Part shown: positions 24,001-36,879 of the stretch, piece by piece
Position numbering within the stretch: position 1 is the first letter of the stretch
Layout of the letters: each line of letters begins with the position of its first letter
Assembly (NCBI GenBank): GCA_000231825.2
Contig: JH720310.1
Location: 867,583 to 931,582, forward strand
Direction of reading: 5' to 3'
Length of the DNA stretch: 64,000 nt
Origin: Tetrahymena elliotti 4EA
Taxonomy: Eukaryota; Ciliophora; Oligohymenophorea; Hymenostomatida; Tetrahymenidae
Notes under the pieces: generated by a model
What the model was told of the DNA's origin: nothing
Database searches by the model: none
Seen by the model: only the letters and a program-made list of their open reading frames with translations
Program-made: the position numbers and the translations under genes

Positions 24001-25646
24001 TAAGATATATTCTAGAGAAGATGATGTAAGTTTTAAAATTAGCAGAGAAGAGAATTTGTTTGAAATCGATTACATAATTCCAATAAAATTTGACTTTGAT
24101 TATTAACAAGTGTTTCATGAAAAGAATTTTTATAAAAAACTGAGAATATTTGTTAATTTTATGGATATTAACAATAATCAAGTAGGATGGATTTCAAAAA
24201 AACTTTTTATAGTCAAATAGAATACTTTAATGATTCAAACAGGTAATATTAAGTCAAGAATGAGGATATTTAAAAACCTTTCTTAGGAATATGAACAAAG
24301 TGATACAATAGTCGATTTCGTAACATTTATTCAATATTTATTTAATACTTAAAAAAATAATTTCTTTAAAAAGCATATTAAAATGTAAGATTTAAATGAT
24401 GATACGACAAAATAAACTACAAGTTAAATTCCACAGATTCAAAAGCAGATATTGACTTTTATGTTTCAGAAAATTTACAATTTAGATCCCAAAGATTAGC
24501 AGCTTTTGTTTTCAGTAAATTTTTCTTTCAAATAATTAATTAAATTATTTTGTATAAAAAAATAAATTAAATCATTTTGGGATGATTAATTTTTCTTCGA
24601 AATAATAAATTAAAGTTGTTGCAAATAATTAATAATTTATTTTGAACTAGATTTAACTGAAAAAAGATGATGAATAAAATCCAGAAATATTTATAAATGA
24701 TTTGAATTGTTCTGATGTTAAATTGGGCAAGGTTGTATTTGATTAAAAAATAAATAATTTAGAATTCACTACGCTAGCAACGTAGTAGATTTAAGTGTAA
24801 AAGAAAGACTTGAGAAAAGTTTACTCTTTCTACAATTAGAATATCTTTCTTGAGATTATTATTTTCACTTAAATTCTTAAAAAACCTCCTTAAATTATTG
24901 GAAAATTTGAAATCCCAATTGTTTGTAACACTGAAAGTGGTTTATAAATTGTTAAAGAAGACATCCCTTAAAAATTAGAGATAAAGCCTATCCCTGGGCA
25001 AAAAAAGTAATAAAATCAGATTTATGGGGAGTTTTAGGTTTAATTTGTTAAATAAAATCAGCATACATCAGAGTTTTTCTCAAAATATATTGGATTTAAT
25101 ATAAAATTGAATGAATTGATAGACTACTAACATCAAAACACTCCCTTTTCTTATGATGTTTTCTTGTATGTAAACAGTGAAAAAATATTTGATAATTTTG
25201 GTAAGCTATGTCATTATTAATATCCTAAATTACTCATGTAAACTAAAAAAGGAGCAATTTAAATTAAGCATAATATAGTGATTCCATTGAATTTTGAAAG
25301 AATTAAGTACGAGCATGGTTCTAGACTAAACTAATTATTGATTGTTATCAAAATCTATTCACATTTAAATGTAATTATTTTTTAATTTCCTATTTCTTTA
25401 TTAATTCATTGAATTTAATTTTAGAATTCAACTTAGCCTTATGGATGGGGTGTACATCAGCTTGCTAAAAAAGACTCACTAAATGTTGGAGATTTCAAGC
25501 TGATATTAATAGCTCCTCCTTTAGTTGAATCTTAGCTTTTAAACACATCTCCATTACAAAAAACAAAAACTAAACTTAGTCTATCTATTTAAAGCTGTAG
25601 ATTAGATGATGCTAATTATTTTGCAAAACTTCCTTCATAAAAATGA
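21085..25646 (+). CDS. Coiled-coil / C2-like domain protein (CCDC17-like?)
   Basis: Plus-strand gene with about ten exons and TGA at 25644-25646. Main coding exons were read by frame: 21256-21680, 21730-22040, 22100-22448, 22836-23228, 23278-23350, 23397-23943, 24005-24510, 24650-25370, 25424-25646. A central coiled coil (about 21400-21520) is followed by C2-like beta modules with recurring Trp/Gly-rich motifs (FILRWDF; YGWSILEMLGDDLSLNSG then FKLPLYS; near the end PYGWGVHQLAKKDSLNVGDF). Such a coiled-coil plus C2 arrangement, with the motif GW followed by a short FKLPL-type strand, recalls the CCDC17 family of ciliary proteins, but this is from memory of the family and weak. The first two small exons (21085-21117, 21160-21186) keep the frame exactly, but their splice sites are poor, so the start is provisional. 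A Q/N- and charge-rich linker lies at about 23400-23700. Confidence 0.65.
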
Positions 25647-26562
25647 AAAAAATAAGGCAAAAATTAATTTTTCTTTCTTGATTTTAATGTAGATAAAATT
25701 AAAAACCTATTTAATGCTATTCCTGTGTATCTAACACAATATATTCTCATGTCTTTCTAATTTTTATAATATGTTCAGTATTTTAAATTGTGAGATAAAA
25801 AGCTAATTGAGGCAATAATAAATTATTGAAAATAGATGTATAGTAATTTTGATTTAAATGTCTAATGTTTAATTTAATTATATTTTAATCAAAATAATTA
25901 AATGATAAAGTTAAAATAATCTTTTAAATAAATCATTCATTTATTTATCTTAAAAATTGAATTCAATTTCATGCAGAGATAAAAAAGTTATCTGTTGATT
26001 TAACTAACTTTTTTTAAATAGTTTTGTATATTACTTTAATAAATATTAGTTCTATTAATTTCTGAAAAAGTATCTTTTAAAAAAATGAATTATTTTTAAA
26101 ATATTTTATTTAAATATCAAAGCTATTTTTAAAAGATATCTAAAGATAACATTTAATATCTTTTAAATTTTTATCTTACTTTTAATAATAATCTTACTTG
26201 AATAAACATTCTTATATTCTTTTTCTTTTTTAATTTATTAAAAAGTATCTTTGAAGAGAATAAGTTATTTTTAAAATATTTTAAAATTTAGATTTAGAGA
26301 ATCAAGCTATTTTTAAAAGATATCTATCTTAAGGTAGAAATAACATTTAAGAGCTTTTTAATGTAATAAAAAAAAAGTTATTTTGATAATAGAATAATAT
26401 CTTTTAAGAATATTTCATGTAAATCATTTACTGATGTTGGTGATGTATGAGAAAAAGTAAAAATGGAGTTATTTTTGATGTAATTTTGATGATTTTTTTG
26501 AGAATATTTTATTAATAGATCCTAAATTGCTATAAACATAAATAAACATGTAAGAATAAAAA
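25647..26562. other. Convergent intergenic gap with a duplicated segment
   Basis: Lies between the stop of the C2-like gene (+) and the stop of the NOP16-like gene (-), so it should contain two 3' ends. No gene is seen. An imperfect direct duplication occupies 26064-26362. Confidence 0.55.
26064..26362. repeat. Imperfect direct repeat, two copies
   Basis: Copy 1 about 26064-26165, copy 2 about 26239-26362. Shared blocks in the same order: AAAAGTATCTTT, then TTATTTTTAAAATATTTTA, then CAAGCTATTTTTAAAAGATAT (with small changes), then ATAACATTTAA. Copy 2 has an inserted AAGGTAG. Non-coding. Confidence 0.6.
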
Positions 26563-27090
26563 TCAATTTTTAGGACATTTGCCATGCTTTTCAATATATG
26601 CATTATATTTCTTTTATAATTAATCTTCAGTCCACATAAAGGTGTTGACTTTATGGTCAAGGTATGCCTTGCTGAAGCTAGTTTTGTATTTTGCAACTAT
26701 TTTTTCTATAGCCCATTCTTCATCAATATTAATTCTTCCTGGCTTTTGCTTTGTGTATTTTTCTTCAGGAAGTTTGTTCTTTTCTAAAATAGTCTTGATA
26801 TCATCCAAATCAACTTCTTCATCAACAGAAATAAATTAGCTGAATTAAGGCTCTAACTTTCCTTCCTTTTTCAATCTGATTAATTCATTTTTATCAACTA
26901 TATTGGTCACTCTTTTATTGATGTTTTTGTAAATACCCAAGGATTACAAATTCTCCTCTTAGCTTTTATTTTTATCCCATCCTTCAACGTTGCTAACTTA
27001 AGTAGAATTTCTAAGCTTTCTAATCTTTTTATTAGTCTTTTTTATACGGTTGGAGGATTTATTTAATCTACGAATGGCCTTTCTCTTCAT
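26563..27090 (-). CDS. NOP16: NOP16-like nucleolar ribosome-biogenesis protein
   Basis: Single exon, 176 codons (175 aa), ATG at 27090, TGA at 26563-26565. The N-terminus is very basic (MKRKAIRRLNKSSNRIKKTN), typical of a nucleolar 60S-assembly factor. Residues about 40-60 carry GWDKNKSQEENLQSLGIYKN, matching the family's WDK...N...LGL signature. The C-terminal half carries DEEWAIEKIVAKYKTSFSKA, then LDHKVNTFMWTEDQLQKKYN, matching the family's W..KL..KYG.DY.AM..D.KLN..Q.T..QL pattern. Length is close to the usual 170-200 residues. Role inferred from the family: 60S pre-ribosome maturation. Five or more in-frame TAA/TAG confirm the ciliate code. No intron. Confidence 0.85.
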
Positions 27091-27771
27091 CTTTCTTTTG
27101 TTCTCTCTTTATAAATATGCTTTCTTAATATTTTTGATATATTATTTATTATTATTTTTAGATCAATTTAATTTACCCAAAAACCCTACTTGTCAAACCA
27201 AAAACCATCAGAATTATATTTTATCAATTTGTAGCAATAATTCACTCAAATATTAATTTCATTTCTAAACACATACATAAATACATATTAAATATAGACT
27301 GTGTATATGTATATATGTATGTTCATTCTAAACATTTTTAAAACTATCTTAAATACTTTGTCATTTTTTAAATCTCTCTTTAAATAATATTTTGAATGGC
27401 TTTTGGTATTCCAGATGCTTTATATAATAATTTAATTATTTGTTAATAAAATAGTTTATTTAAGCTAACAAACTTGAAGAAAATGAAGGAAGATCAATTT
27501 TGTTTAAATAAATACAATCTTGTAATATTTATGTTTATTTTTCAAATTATTTAACATTTTATCAAAATTAAATTGATTTTTAGACTAATTTCTTGATCTT
27601 TTTTGTGAAACGATTTGCATATTTTATTTATTTGATAATAATATAATTGTGCCTATTATTTAAAAAAAACAATTAACATGTAAAAATTATTTTAAGATGA
27701 ATATTAAAAGAATTGAAATGTTTTATTACTAAATAGATTTCTTATTGCATTTGAATGAAAATAAAAAATAA
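27091..27771. other. Intergenic region with a large inverted repeat
   Basis: Between the NOP16-like start (27090) and the end of the LRR gene (27772), both on the minus strand. It contains the hairpin at 27271-27322 and otherwise A+T-rich sequence. The NOP16 promoter should lie here. Confidence 0.5.
27271..27322. repeat. 18-nt inverted repeat (hairpin)
   Basis: Left arm ACATACATAAATACATAT (27271-27288), right arm ATATGTATATATGTATGT (27305-27322), 17 of 18 positions complementary, 16-nt loop. It lies about 180 bp upstream of the NOP16-like start codon. Could be a cruciform-prone A+T repeat rather than a dedicated regulatory site. Confidence 0.6.
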
Positions 27772-30700
27772 TCAAAGTAATAATAGTGTAGTTTACTGAA
27801 CAAGAAGATTTAAACTTAAAAGATTTTTACAGTTTTCTAAAGCTTTTAGCAGATCTTAAGCACCCTTATCCTAGATTCTATTTTTCCTTGAAATAAAATT
27901 AAAATGTTTAATAACATAATTTAGAATTTTACATTAAACCAAGATCAAGATATTAAAGATTAGTAAATTTTGCAAGAGCAAGACCTAAATTTTATGCTCC
28001 TTATGAATCTATAATATTGTTACTTTACAATATTATTAATAATAGAATCTTAATAAATTGATAAAGAATTATTTTACAAAAATTCAAGTTTTAAATTTTT
28101 AATTGTTTAACATTTTGCCAAATCTGAGACTAATTTTGTAGCTCCATCTTTACCAATTTCATTTTTACTGTAAAATAAAAAAATATTGTAAGTTATCTTT
28201 TTTCAAAAAATTGCATATTGAAACATTTTGTTAGAATTTCTTCATTTGATTATTTTTGTTAATATTTGATGTATTTGTTGATGTAATTTTGAGATAAATA
28301 ATAAGATAGATAAAATAAAAATTCAATTGATTATTTGATTTAGAAAAACTAAAAAGAGTTTTTATTTTTTCTGAAAAGTAAAACTCATTCATATGAAATT
28401 AAAAATGTTATTTATTTTGCTTCTCTCTTTTTAATTTATTGCGAGGAGAATTTTTCAATTTTAGAATGTAAAAAATATGTATGTTTGTTCATTACCTTAG
28501 ATATAAATTCAAAGTTTGGATATTAGGATGATTTACCAAACTTTAGCCTACATATTAAGAGCCTAAGGAGCCTATTAAATTACCACTTTTGACATATTAA
28601 AAAATAGAATGTGAAAAAGAAAAAAAGAAAGCAAAGAAGACAATTAGAAATTATTTTAAATTCAAAATAACAAATAAATGTTTTTTACTTAAAATTAAGA
28701 GTTAAGTTTGACAGACTTGAGATATGTGCTAAATTTGAACACAGTCCTGATACACCTTAATGACCAATTTAGTTATCACTTTGAAAATAAGATATGTGAA
28801 AAAAATGTTTGAGTAATTTTATCAAAGCAATATTTTAATTTCAATTTAATAAAAAGTAACAAAACATTTTGTTATTTTAAATGAAAAATCGATAAATTAG
28901 GTTAAAGCACTTTTGAAAGTAATTTAATTCAAATATAATAAAAATTTGATAGTTTTACTGAAAGCCTAGACTCAAATTAATAAGAAGATTTAATTGAGCT
29001 ACTGTAGAACCAATTCTTTAAGCTCCCTCATCAGCTATATAATTAAAGCTTTAAAATTAAATCAATTAATGAATTAAAATATATGTACTGACTCTTAACA
29101 ATATTCAACTTAATGCTTGATAAAGCTAAAATAAATTGTTAAAGCAATTAAGTTAATTAAAAATAAAAGTAATTAAATTACCCAAAATCTAGATCCAAAT
29201 ATGAAAGGTTTGAACATTTAACAAGACCATCAAGAAATTCTATTAAATTGCTGTCGTATATATTATTATCTCTTTAGAAATTTAACAATCGTTTTGATTA
29301 TGTCAAATTAAAAGTTTATTTATTTAGAAATAAAATAAATATAAAAAGTTTATTTTTACATAAGATTGATTGTTAATATATTTAAACTGATGCATTATGA
29401 TAAAGTTTAACCTAAGTAAGATAATCCTTTTTCACCAAACTCATTTCCACTTACGATTTTTAATTAATTTAAATAAGATAAATCTTAAAATTTATTAAAT
29501 TATTCAAATTTGAAGTTGAAAACAATATATTTAAATACGGTATACTCTCTATTAGGAATGACCATGATCCGATTCGATCCAGATCATTGAAAAATTTATA
29601 TTCGTATTTGAAAAACCTTAGAATATAAGGGGGGAGGGGGGAGGTCTTATGAAAGAGAGTTTAAAGTAATTTTTTTAAATTGTTTTTTAGATTAAATTTT
29701 AAACTGTTTGTGATTCATAAATTGGTTTACTTAAGATTAAGTTTTAAAATAGAAATATTGCTACAATTAGCTAAAGCAGCGCATAAAGTTTAGATATTAT
29801 CTTGATCTAATAGACTATCCCTTTTAATATTAAAGTAAATTACTAAGGTTTATTATTATGAATTTTGATTAGAAGTATCATATTTATTGAAGACAATATT
29901 TTCAATAACTAACTAAAAGAGAACTTAATTTATTGTTTTTACTCAAGATGGATATCTAGATCAGTATGAACTAATAAACAGGAATTTATAAACTTTTTTT
30001 TACAATAAAATAATAATTTTTTTAAATAATAAATGTATTTAATGTTAGTTACATTTTCCAGTTTACTAAATTAGCTTTTTTGTAATATCATTTTTTCTTT
30101 GTATTTTTATTTAATTAGTTAAATTTTTTTGGATAATAAATGACACCTTTTATTGACTATGAAAACAAAAAATAAACTAAACCTCAAATTATTTTGAGTT
30201 TATATTAATAAGAGATGAAATAATCTCTTTAAAATTAATTTATATTAGAAAAACGAATAAAAAATTTGATGAATCTTTTGTTATTTCTTAAATTAAGCTC
30301 AAAGGAATTTTATTGGATTATTATTTTAAAATTAAAACAATAAATGATGAATTAATACATGAAACAGAGTAATAAATTTTAATTAATAGAGTAGAATTGT
30401 TGTAATTATGAGTTTGTTTGCATGGCAACACATAAAAAAGGTGTGTAAAAATAAAAATAAGGAGCGCATAGTTGCTATATTATAACAAGGAGGTAGTTAT
30501 CAATATTGGCTCTAATGAATATTAATTGGAGATATATTTAACAGAATTATTAAATGATTCATTCATTCATTTATTTAATAAAGAAAATGCATTCATTTTA
30601 ATAAGACTAATCTTTTGAGTTGATTTTTCAGGTTGAGTTCTTGTTTTTTCTTATTATTGGAAAAAAGAAACCTTTTTTAAAATAAATAAATGGATTTTAA

Positions 30701-33700
30701 TAATATCTTTTTTAAGCTATTTCAAAGTAAATTAAAGCAATTAAAAATCAATAATATTTTAAAAGAAAATTAAAATGTTTAAAGTCTTTACCAACATTCC
30801 ACATTTACAACACTAAGATTTTTGCAATTGACTAACCATCTTTCTAATATGATTTACGAATTCATAACATTCTAATTTCTTTTTTATTATTTTTATGAAG
30901 AAATAAAATGAAAGGTATAATTTGTTATTTATTTAATAAATTACTTTATAAATAATAAAAAATCAGTCATATTTTCACATCTTCCTTCCAAGATATTAAA
31001 ATTCAGTGTCTGTATAATATTTTCACTAAGAATAAATAAAAAGAAATAGTATTTTAAGTAAAAATAATAACAAATTAACAAAATTTTACTTTAAATCAAG
31101 TCTCAAAATTTTTAAATTAGTTTAATTCGCAATAGCAGAAATTAAAGATTAAGCCCCACTAGAATTTATTTTATTTTTTCTATTATATAAAATAATAAAA
31201 ATTGAGTAAATAAATATTTAATTAAAAGGAACAAAAAAAAGAAGGAGATAAGTTTTATAATCTTAAATTTTTTGTAATATTCTTATTTTAAATTTAAGGA
31301 TCTTCTTGGGTTTTTTTACCTAAATTTTAGCTCAAGAGAATATAGTTGATTATAAATTGACAATTTATCACTAAAATGTTTGATTCCTGCCTCTGAAATT
31401 TCATTTGAACTATTTAAATTTATTTTGATTGATCAATGTTAAATTAAATTATTTTTTAGTTATTCGATTAACTAATAAAAAATTTTAAATTTAATTTATT
31501 GATTAGTTATTCAATTAACCAAAAAAAAATTTGAAATTTAATTTATTGATAAATGAAAACAATTTTTTTTATCTAAGAATTTTTTACCTCAAATTTAGAA
31601 CCAAATTTTTTAAAAGTAAACACTTTTCTAATCCATAAGCTAAATATTCCAAATCAGAAATCTTATTATTGCTTGAATTAAATAAATGATTGGTTATGAA
31701 ATTATTTTTGTAGAATAGCATTAGAATTATAAAAATAATCTTAAATTACAAGTTCAAAATAATAAAAATATTAAATTTAGGCTATGAAAGTCAAATGCTG
31801 AGTGAGTAAAATAATTTTGTGATAGTTTTTTATCGCTATTTATGAATATAATCTTACCTTAAATCTATGTTTAGAGTAGTTAGATTCACAATTTATCCAA
31901 AATCAATTTATTTCAACCTGCTTATAGTGCTAAAGCTGATTTAAATATAAGAATTTAAATGAGACGATATTAATAATAATTGTAAATTTGACAATAATTA
32001 AACTATTTAAAAATATAATCTAAATGAAGATATATATATTCTACCTCATATTGAATTGCAATGTATTTAGGTTTGAATATTTTGCATCTTGTAAATATTG
32101 GTCATCCTTTTTCATGTCTAACTCATCTTTGTTCAATCTAAAAAAATAAATAAATATAGTTAGTTAGTTGTATGTATGTATGTATGTTTTTATTATTGAA
32201 TATTTTTAAATTTACTTTACATCAAAAGTGAATTTTTTTAGATTTTAGCAGTTGCTTACTTTCTTAAACAATTCTTTCACTCCACTTTGATTAATTTTAT
32301 TTAACCTTTATATATTTATTTTAGCAAACAATTTAAAGAATATTATTTCACTAAAATTTGAGAAAGAATAAGTATTTTCAAAACTTAAGTTTAAATAAAA
32401 TTTTAGAAAACTATAAAATTATTTAGTTAATTAGTTAGTTACTCAAAATTTAGTTGTAAATTTATTAGTGAAACATAATTAATTAATTCTTTAGCCAAGC
32501 TACTTATTCCTTCACTCCCAATGGCATTACTTCTTTTAAAAAAATTATGTTTAATTTAAGTGTTCATTCATTCTTTCTTATATTTTTACAAAAAATTAAG
32601 CTTCAAGTCAGTAAGTTTTTAGCATTTTTTGAGCATCTTTGCTAGTTCCTTAACTCCTTTGTCTTCTATACTGTTCCATCTTTATATATATGATAATAGT
32701 TAATATAAATTATTTTTAATTTAGTTTGAGATAATATGCATACCTTAAACTAATATCTAAAATTTCTAATTTCATGCATTCACTAAGACCAAAAGCTAAT
32801 TCTGCTGCTCCTTAAGATTTAATGTAATTTTCCCTTAAATAATTATTTTAAAATATATAATTTCAAATTATTTTAGTGCATGAAATAACTTTCAGTTTTT
32901 CTCTTTTTTTGATATTTTTTTATTTTTTTTAGTAAGCAGATGAACTGAAATAATATTAAAAAATATATTTAACCTTAACTCTAGAGTTATAGAACTTAAG
33001 CTTTAACATTTTGATAATCCAAGAGTTAGACCAGTGACTTCATCATGTTCTATTTTGCACCTTCTATTTAGTTAGATATAAAAAATTTTATTCGACAAGC
33101 AAAAAATTATTAAATCAAAAGAAATAAAATAAATTGAAAAAACTATTTTAGCAAATATGTTTGTTTGCCTACAATAGTAAACAATTTTCGAAACAAATTT
33201 TGCTTCCTATTGAATTTTATTTAAATGGTTGCTTTTTTACTGAAGAAAAAACAAATTTTATTCATTTTGCAAAATGTATGTATGAAAAGACTAAATATTA
33301 ACATATTTTACATTAAGATCAGGATGAGATTTTAAAGATTTTAAGAAGATCCTAAACCATCATTTAAGTTCAATAATCCTTTGCTCCCAATATTATTTTA
33401 ACTAAATAATTAAATTTCATATTTATTTGGTAACAAATTTAAAATATTTTTAGAAATTCAAGCAAGGAAGAAAGTAAAGGAAAATTTAAAATAATTAAAA
33501 ATGAAATAAATATTTAACCTTAAGTCAATAGTTAAATCTGACAAATTTTTAAGTTTTCCTAAACTTTAACCTAAAATGAGAGCTCCTTAGTCACTGATTT
33601 AATTCTCTCTAAATATTAAATTTCAGCAATAATTTATTTGATAAAATTTACTCAAAAATAATCATTTTTGTGTTTTTACTCAAGTTTGATCACTAAATTA

Positions 33701-34846
33701 GACAAAAAATCGGAAACTTCTAATCCTTAGACTAAATAGTTAAGTCCAATATCGCTGATTTTATTTTATCTAAAAAAATACATAAAAAATCAAAAACATA
33801 TTAGAATATTTTTAGATACCCTAAATTAAGGTCGATTTAGATGAGACTTCTTAAAAATTTGAATATTTTTTAAAGCTCTAATAATACTTTATCGTCAACA
33901 TTATTTCTACTGTTAAATTTATAAAGAAAATTTTATTATTACTATTATAATAAGAATTACCTTAAATCTAACATTAATACATTTAGATTACTACATCCAC
34001 ATAAACCATCTAATAATTTCGGATTTTCTTTAAATTAAAGTTAATTATCCCTAGTTTTATTTAAAACATACATTTTAAATTTGAATATTATATGTATCTG
34101 GCAGGCATTATTATCTGATAAAAGATTAACAAAGAAGATAATTTGATTCAAACAAAATTATTTATGTTATTAATTAAATTATGTGTCATTATTGATTGAC
34201 TTTTGAAAATCTAAATGATTCATTATTTAAATTGAAATTTGTTTATGAAAATCAAGAATATTTTGAAGTATTTTAGTAATTAATTATTTTGAATAATAAA
34301 TTGAATTACATTAAGTTTATTTTTAAAATCAGCAAATTTTAGCTCTCTTTTAGAAAATCGCTCAGTAAATGCACCATCGAATTACTGACATTAGATCTCC
34401 TATTATTAAAAATAATGTTTTAAATTAATAAATTTAAAGAAATTTTACTTTAAACAAAGTTATAGGTTTTAAAAATGCTATCTCCCCTTTGTTAGCGTTT
34501 AACATAATATATTGAATTCATCATATTCAACACTAAATTGAATGTTTCTTTATTTATTAAATTGTTAATTAAATACAGTGATAATTTTTTTCTCAAAATT
34601 CAAATAAAATGAGAACTTACTAAATTTTAAGGGTTTGAAAAATGTAATCAGTTGTGTTAATTTTCTGCAATTCTGTATCAAAAGTCTTATAATTTTAGAC
34701 TACCTCACTCCTTTTATTAAAAAATATTGATGAATTAAGTATGTTAAAAATATTGTAGCAATTTAATAAATTTTAATCTTACAAATAGTTGACTTTAAAT
34801 GACTTATTATTATGAAATAGATTAGTTGCCAAAAACTTTTTTTCAT
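27772..34846 (-). CDS. Leucine-rich repeat protein, one LRR per exon
   Basis: About 26 short minus-strand exons (each about 85-100 nt) encode one 28-31 residue LRR of RNase-inhibitor type with the pattern N.I...GA..L...L..C.NL..L.L.LR. Examples: 27,840-27,880 KNRIQDKGAQDLLKALENC; 28,500 GNLIGSLGSQYVGQSLVNHP; 31,600 NNKISDLEYLAYGLEKC; 32,640 WNSIEDKGVKELAKMLKKC; 33,550 ENQISDQGALILGQSLGKL. Nearly all introns follow the same phase (two bases of the last codon before GTAA). The end is placed at TGA 27772-27774 by reading through after the last LRR. The start is provisional: ATG at 34846 opens a hydrophobic stretch (MKKSFWQLIYFIIISH), but the junction to the next exon (about 34625-34700) needs an unusual acceptor. 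A 1.3-kb stretch without LRR exons (29462-30770) could mean two adjacent genes. Function unknown; LRRs suggest protein binding. Confidence 0.7.
29462..30770. other. 1.3-kb LRR-free stretch inside the LRR gene, with G-tract
   Basis: No LRR exon is readable here, although exons recur every 100-250 bp on either side. It contains AGGGGGGAGGGGGG at 29628-29641, a partly palindromic patch GATCCGATTCGATCC at about 29570, and weak coding signals on the plus strand (see next entry). It may be an oversized intron, an insertion, or the boundary between two LRR genes. Confidence 0.5.
29933..30412 (+). pseudogene. Possible degenerate coding fragments on the plus strand
   Basis: Three short stretches read like protein on the plus strand but in different frames: VFTQDGYLDQYELINRN (about 29938-29990), MTPFIDYENKKQTKPQII (30141-30194) and a segment with SFVISQIKLKGILLDYYFKI then INDELIHETEQQILINR ending in TGA at about 30408. 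No set of introns joins them convincingly. They may be a decayed gene or a nested gene whose introns I cannot resolve. Not recognised. Confidence 0.25.
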
Positions 34847-35872
34847 AAAAAAATCATTATTAATTGAATAATAATTTTATTTGATTCTTTTAAAAAGGTT
34901 TTTTAATGATTGATTATTCAATTTGAGCAGATTTTATTCCAAAAATTCTAAAAAATATTTCAAATTCTTTAAGTTTATTTTATTTTGTTGCTGTTAATTA
35001 AGTATATATGGTGTTTGCTAATTGAAATATTACTCAAATATTTTAAGTATTTATGATTGAGAGATTGTTAATTTATATATTACTCAAATATTTTAATAAA
35101 TAAAGTAAAATTATTAATATATGTATAATAATTAATATTACTCTATTTATATCATTTAATTTATTTTTATTTATTTTAGTTTCTTTTTTCTTCCAATAGT
35201 TTCCCATTTTTTTTTTTTCAATTTTTTTAATTTAATTCTTAATCTAAGATAGCTAGTTAGAATTTATCATCAAATCAAAGAAACATTTTTGATTTAGCAA
35301 ATTTTTAAAATTATTTAGTTTAATTTAATTAACAATTTGGATTTTGGATGGGTTTTCATTTCTTTACATAGTTTTAAATGGTATCAAATATATGGCCTTA
35401 TCATTTGGTAAATAAGACAAATATCCAAAGTAATAAATAAACTCTCGAATGTCGATTATATAACGAACAAATCGATAATCTAATATTCAATTTAAGAAAT
35501 GACCACAACTTATTGGTTAAGTGAAATTTAATTGAAAAGAATTTAGTTAGCTTTTGAATTTAAAAAATTGTTACTTTTTTGGAATTAAAATAATATATTT
35601 TAGTCTATTTTAGAAAAAAATTCAGTTTATTTGATTATCCATCTAAATAAATAATAACTCACTTGTATTCTCAATTAATACATTATCGCATATTTAATGA
35701 TTTTGTTTAAATATTTTTAGATTTTATATCATGACTTTACTTACAATTTAAAAATAAGTTCATCTTTTTTAATTTTCAATTTTATTCTGTGGAGAAGATA
35801 GTTTTACCAAATTATTGAACTTTTAATGTTTTAAGTGTTTCTCCATTTATTTTAACTATTAATATTATTAAT

Positions 35873-36058
35873 ATGGTAACTTTTTCCAGCTTTCAATATT
35901 AAGAATTTAATATAGAACCCTCTTTAAGTGATATTTTCTATTCTGATGACTAACTTTTGCAAGAACTGCTGTTACCTAATTTCAAATTAGATTTAACAAA
36001 ATTATTTTTTTAATGTAAAATTTCTTCTAAATTAGCTTTAAAGCGTTAAAAAATTTGA
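35873..36058 (+). CDS. Small hypothetical protein (61 aa)
   Basis: ATG at 35873, TGA at 36056-36058, 62 codons with four TAA-encoded Gln. Composition is protein-like (for example FNIEPSLSDIFYSDDQLLQE, then LLPNFKLDLTKLF), acidic first and basic at the end, with no signal peptide or membrane segment. It stands alone in a long non-coding stretch, has no recognisable family, and could be one exon of a larger gene or a chance frame. Confidence 0.3.
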
Positions 36059-36879
36059 CAATATTAAACTTCTACTTACTTGAGGAAGCTAAAATGCTTA
36101 AAATTAACATAAATAGCTTTCTAGAAGCTAAATTATTTGCTATTCAATTATTTTGAACTAAACATATTAAGGATAACCAGGTTTTAAATTAAAGGTAATT
36201 AAAAATAAATACATGGATAGAATATTTATTTTAAACATAAATTATTTTTCATATTTTATTTATTATCAATACTAAAATTAAATACAGGATAGAATTATTA
36301 AAATTATTTCCAAAATATTTTGATTCAAGCTTGCAAAATAATTCAATTATTTAAAGATATTTCATCTGAATTTTTAGTGTTTTTTTAATTAATAAAGAAA
36401 TAATAAAAGATATCTACTTCTATCTATCTGCTCACCCACCTTACAAAAGCTTTAAATAACATAAAACTAATAATTTAAAATTAAAATAAAATATTGATAA
36501 AAATACAAATTTTATTTGAAATAACTACTTAAAATAAAATATTATTTGAGGTCAAAAAATATTATAGATTTAATTTTTGGAAGAATCTGTAAAAATAATT
36601 AAATGTAGTTCTTGGAAGAGGGGTATGTCAAATAAGAGATTACAAAACCTTTAAAGATTATTAGAGTTGTAAGAGGATGCATAAAGAAGACTACATACAA
36701 AGTTAGTCAGTTTACCCAAAAGTTTTTTAAAAAATAAATATCTTGACTGATTGATTGATAAGAAGGAAGGAAGGAGGTATTGATAGAAGTTATGAATTCT
36801 GAATTCAATATTTTCAAAAAATAGATTGTTCTATTTGTTCTATCTAATTTATTAAGTGGATATAAATTTTAAGAGTTAG

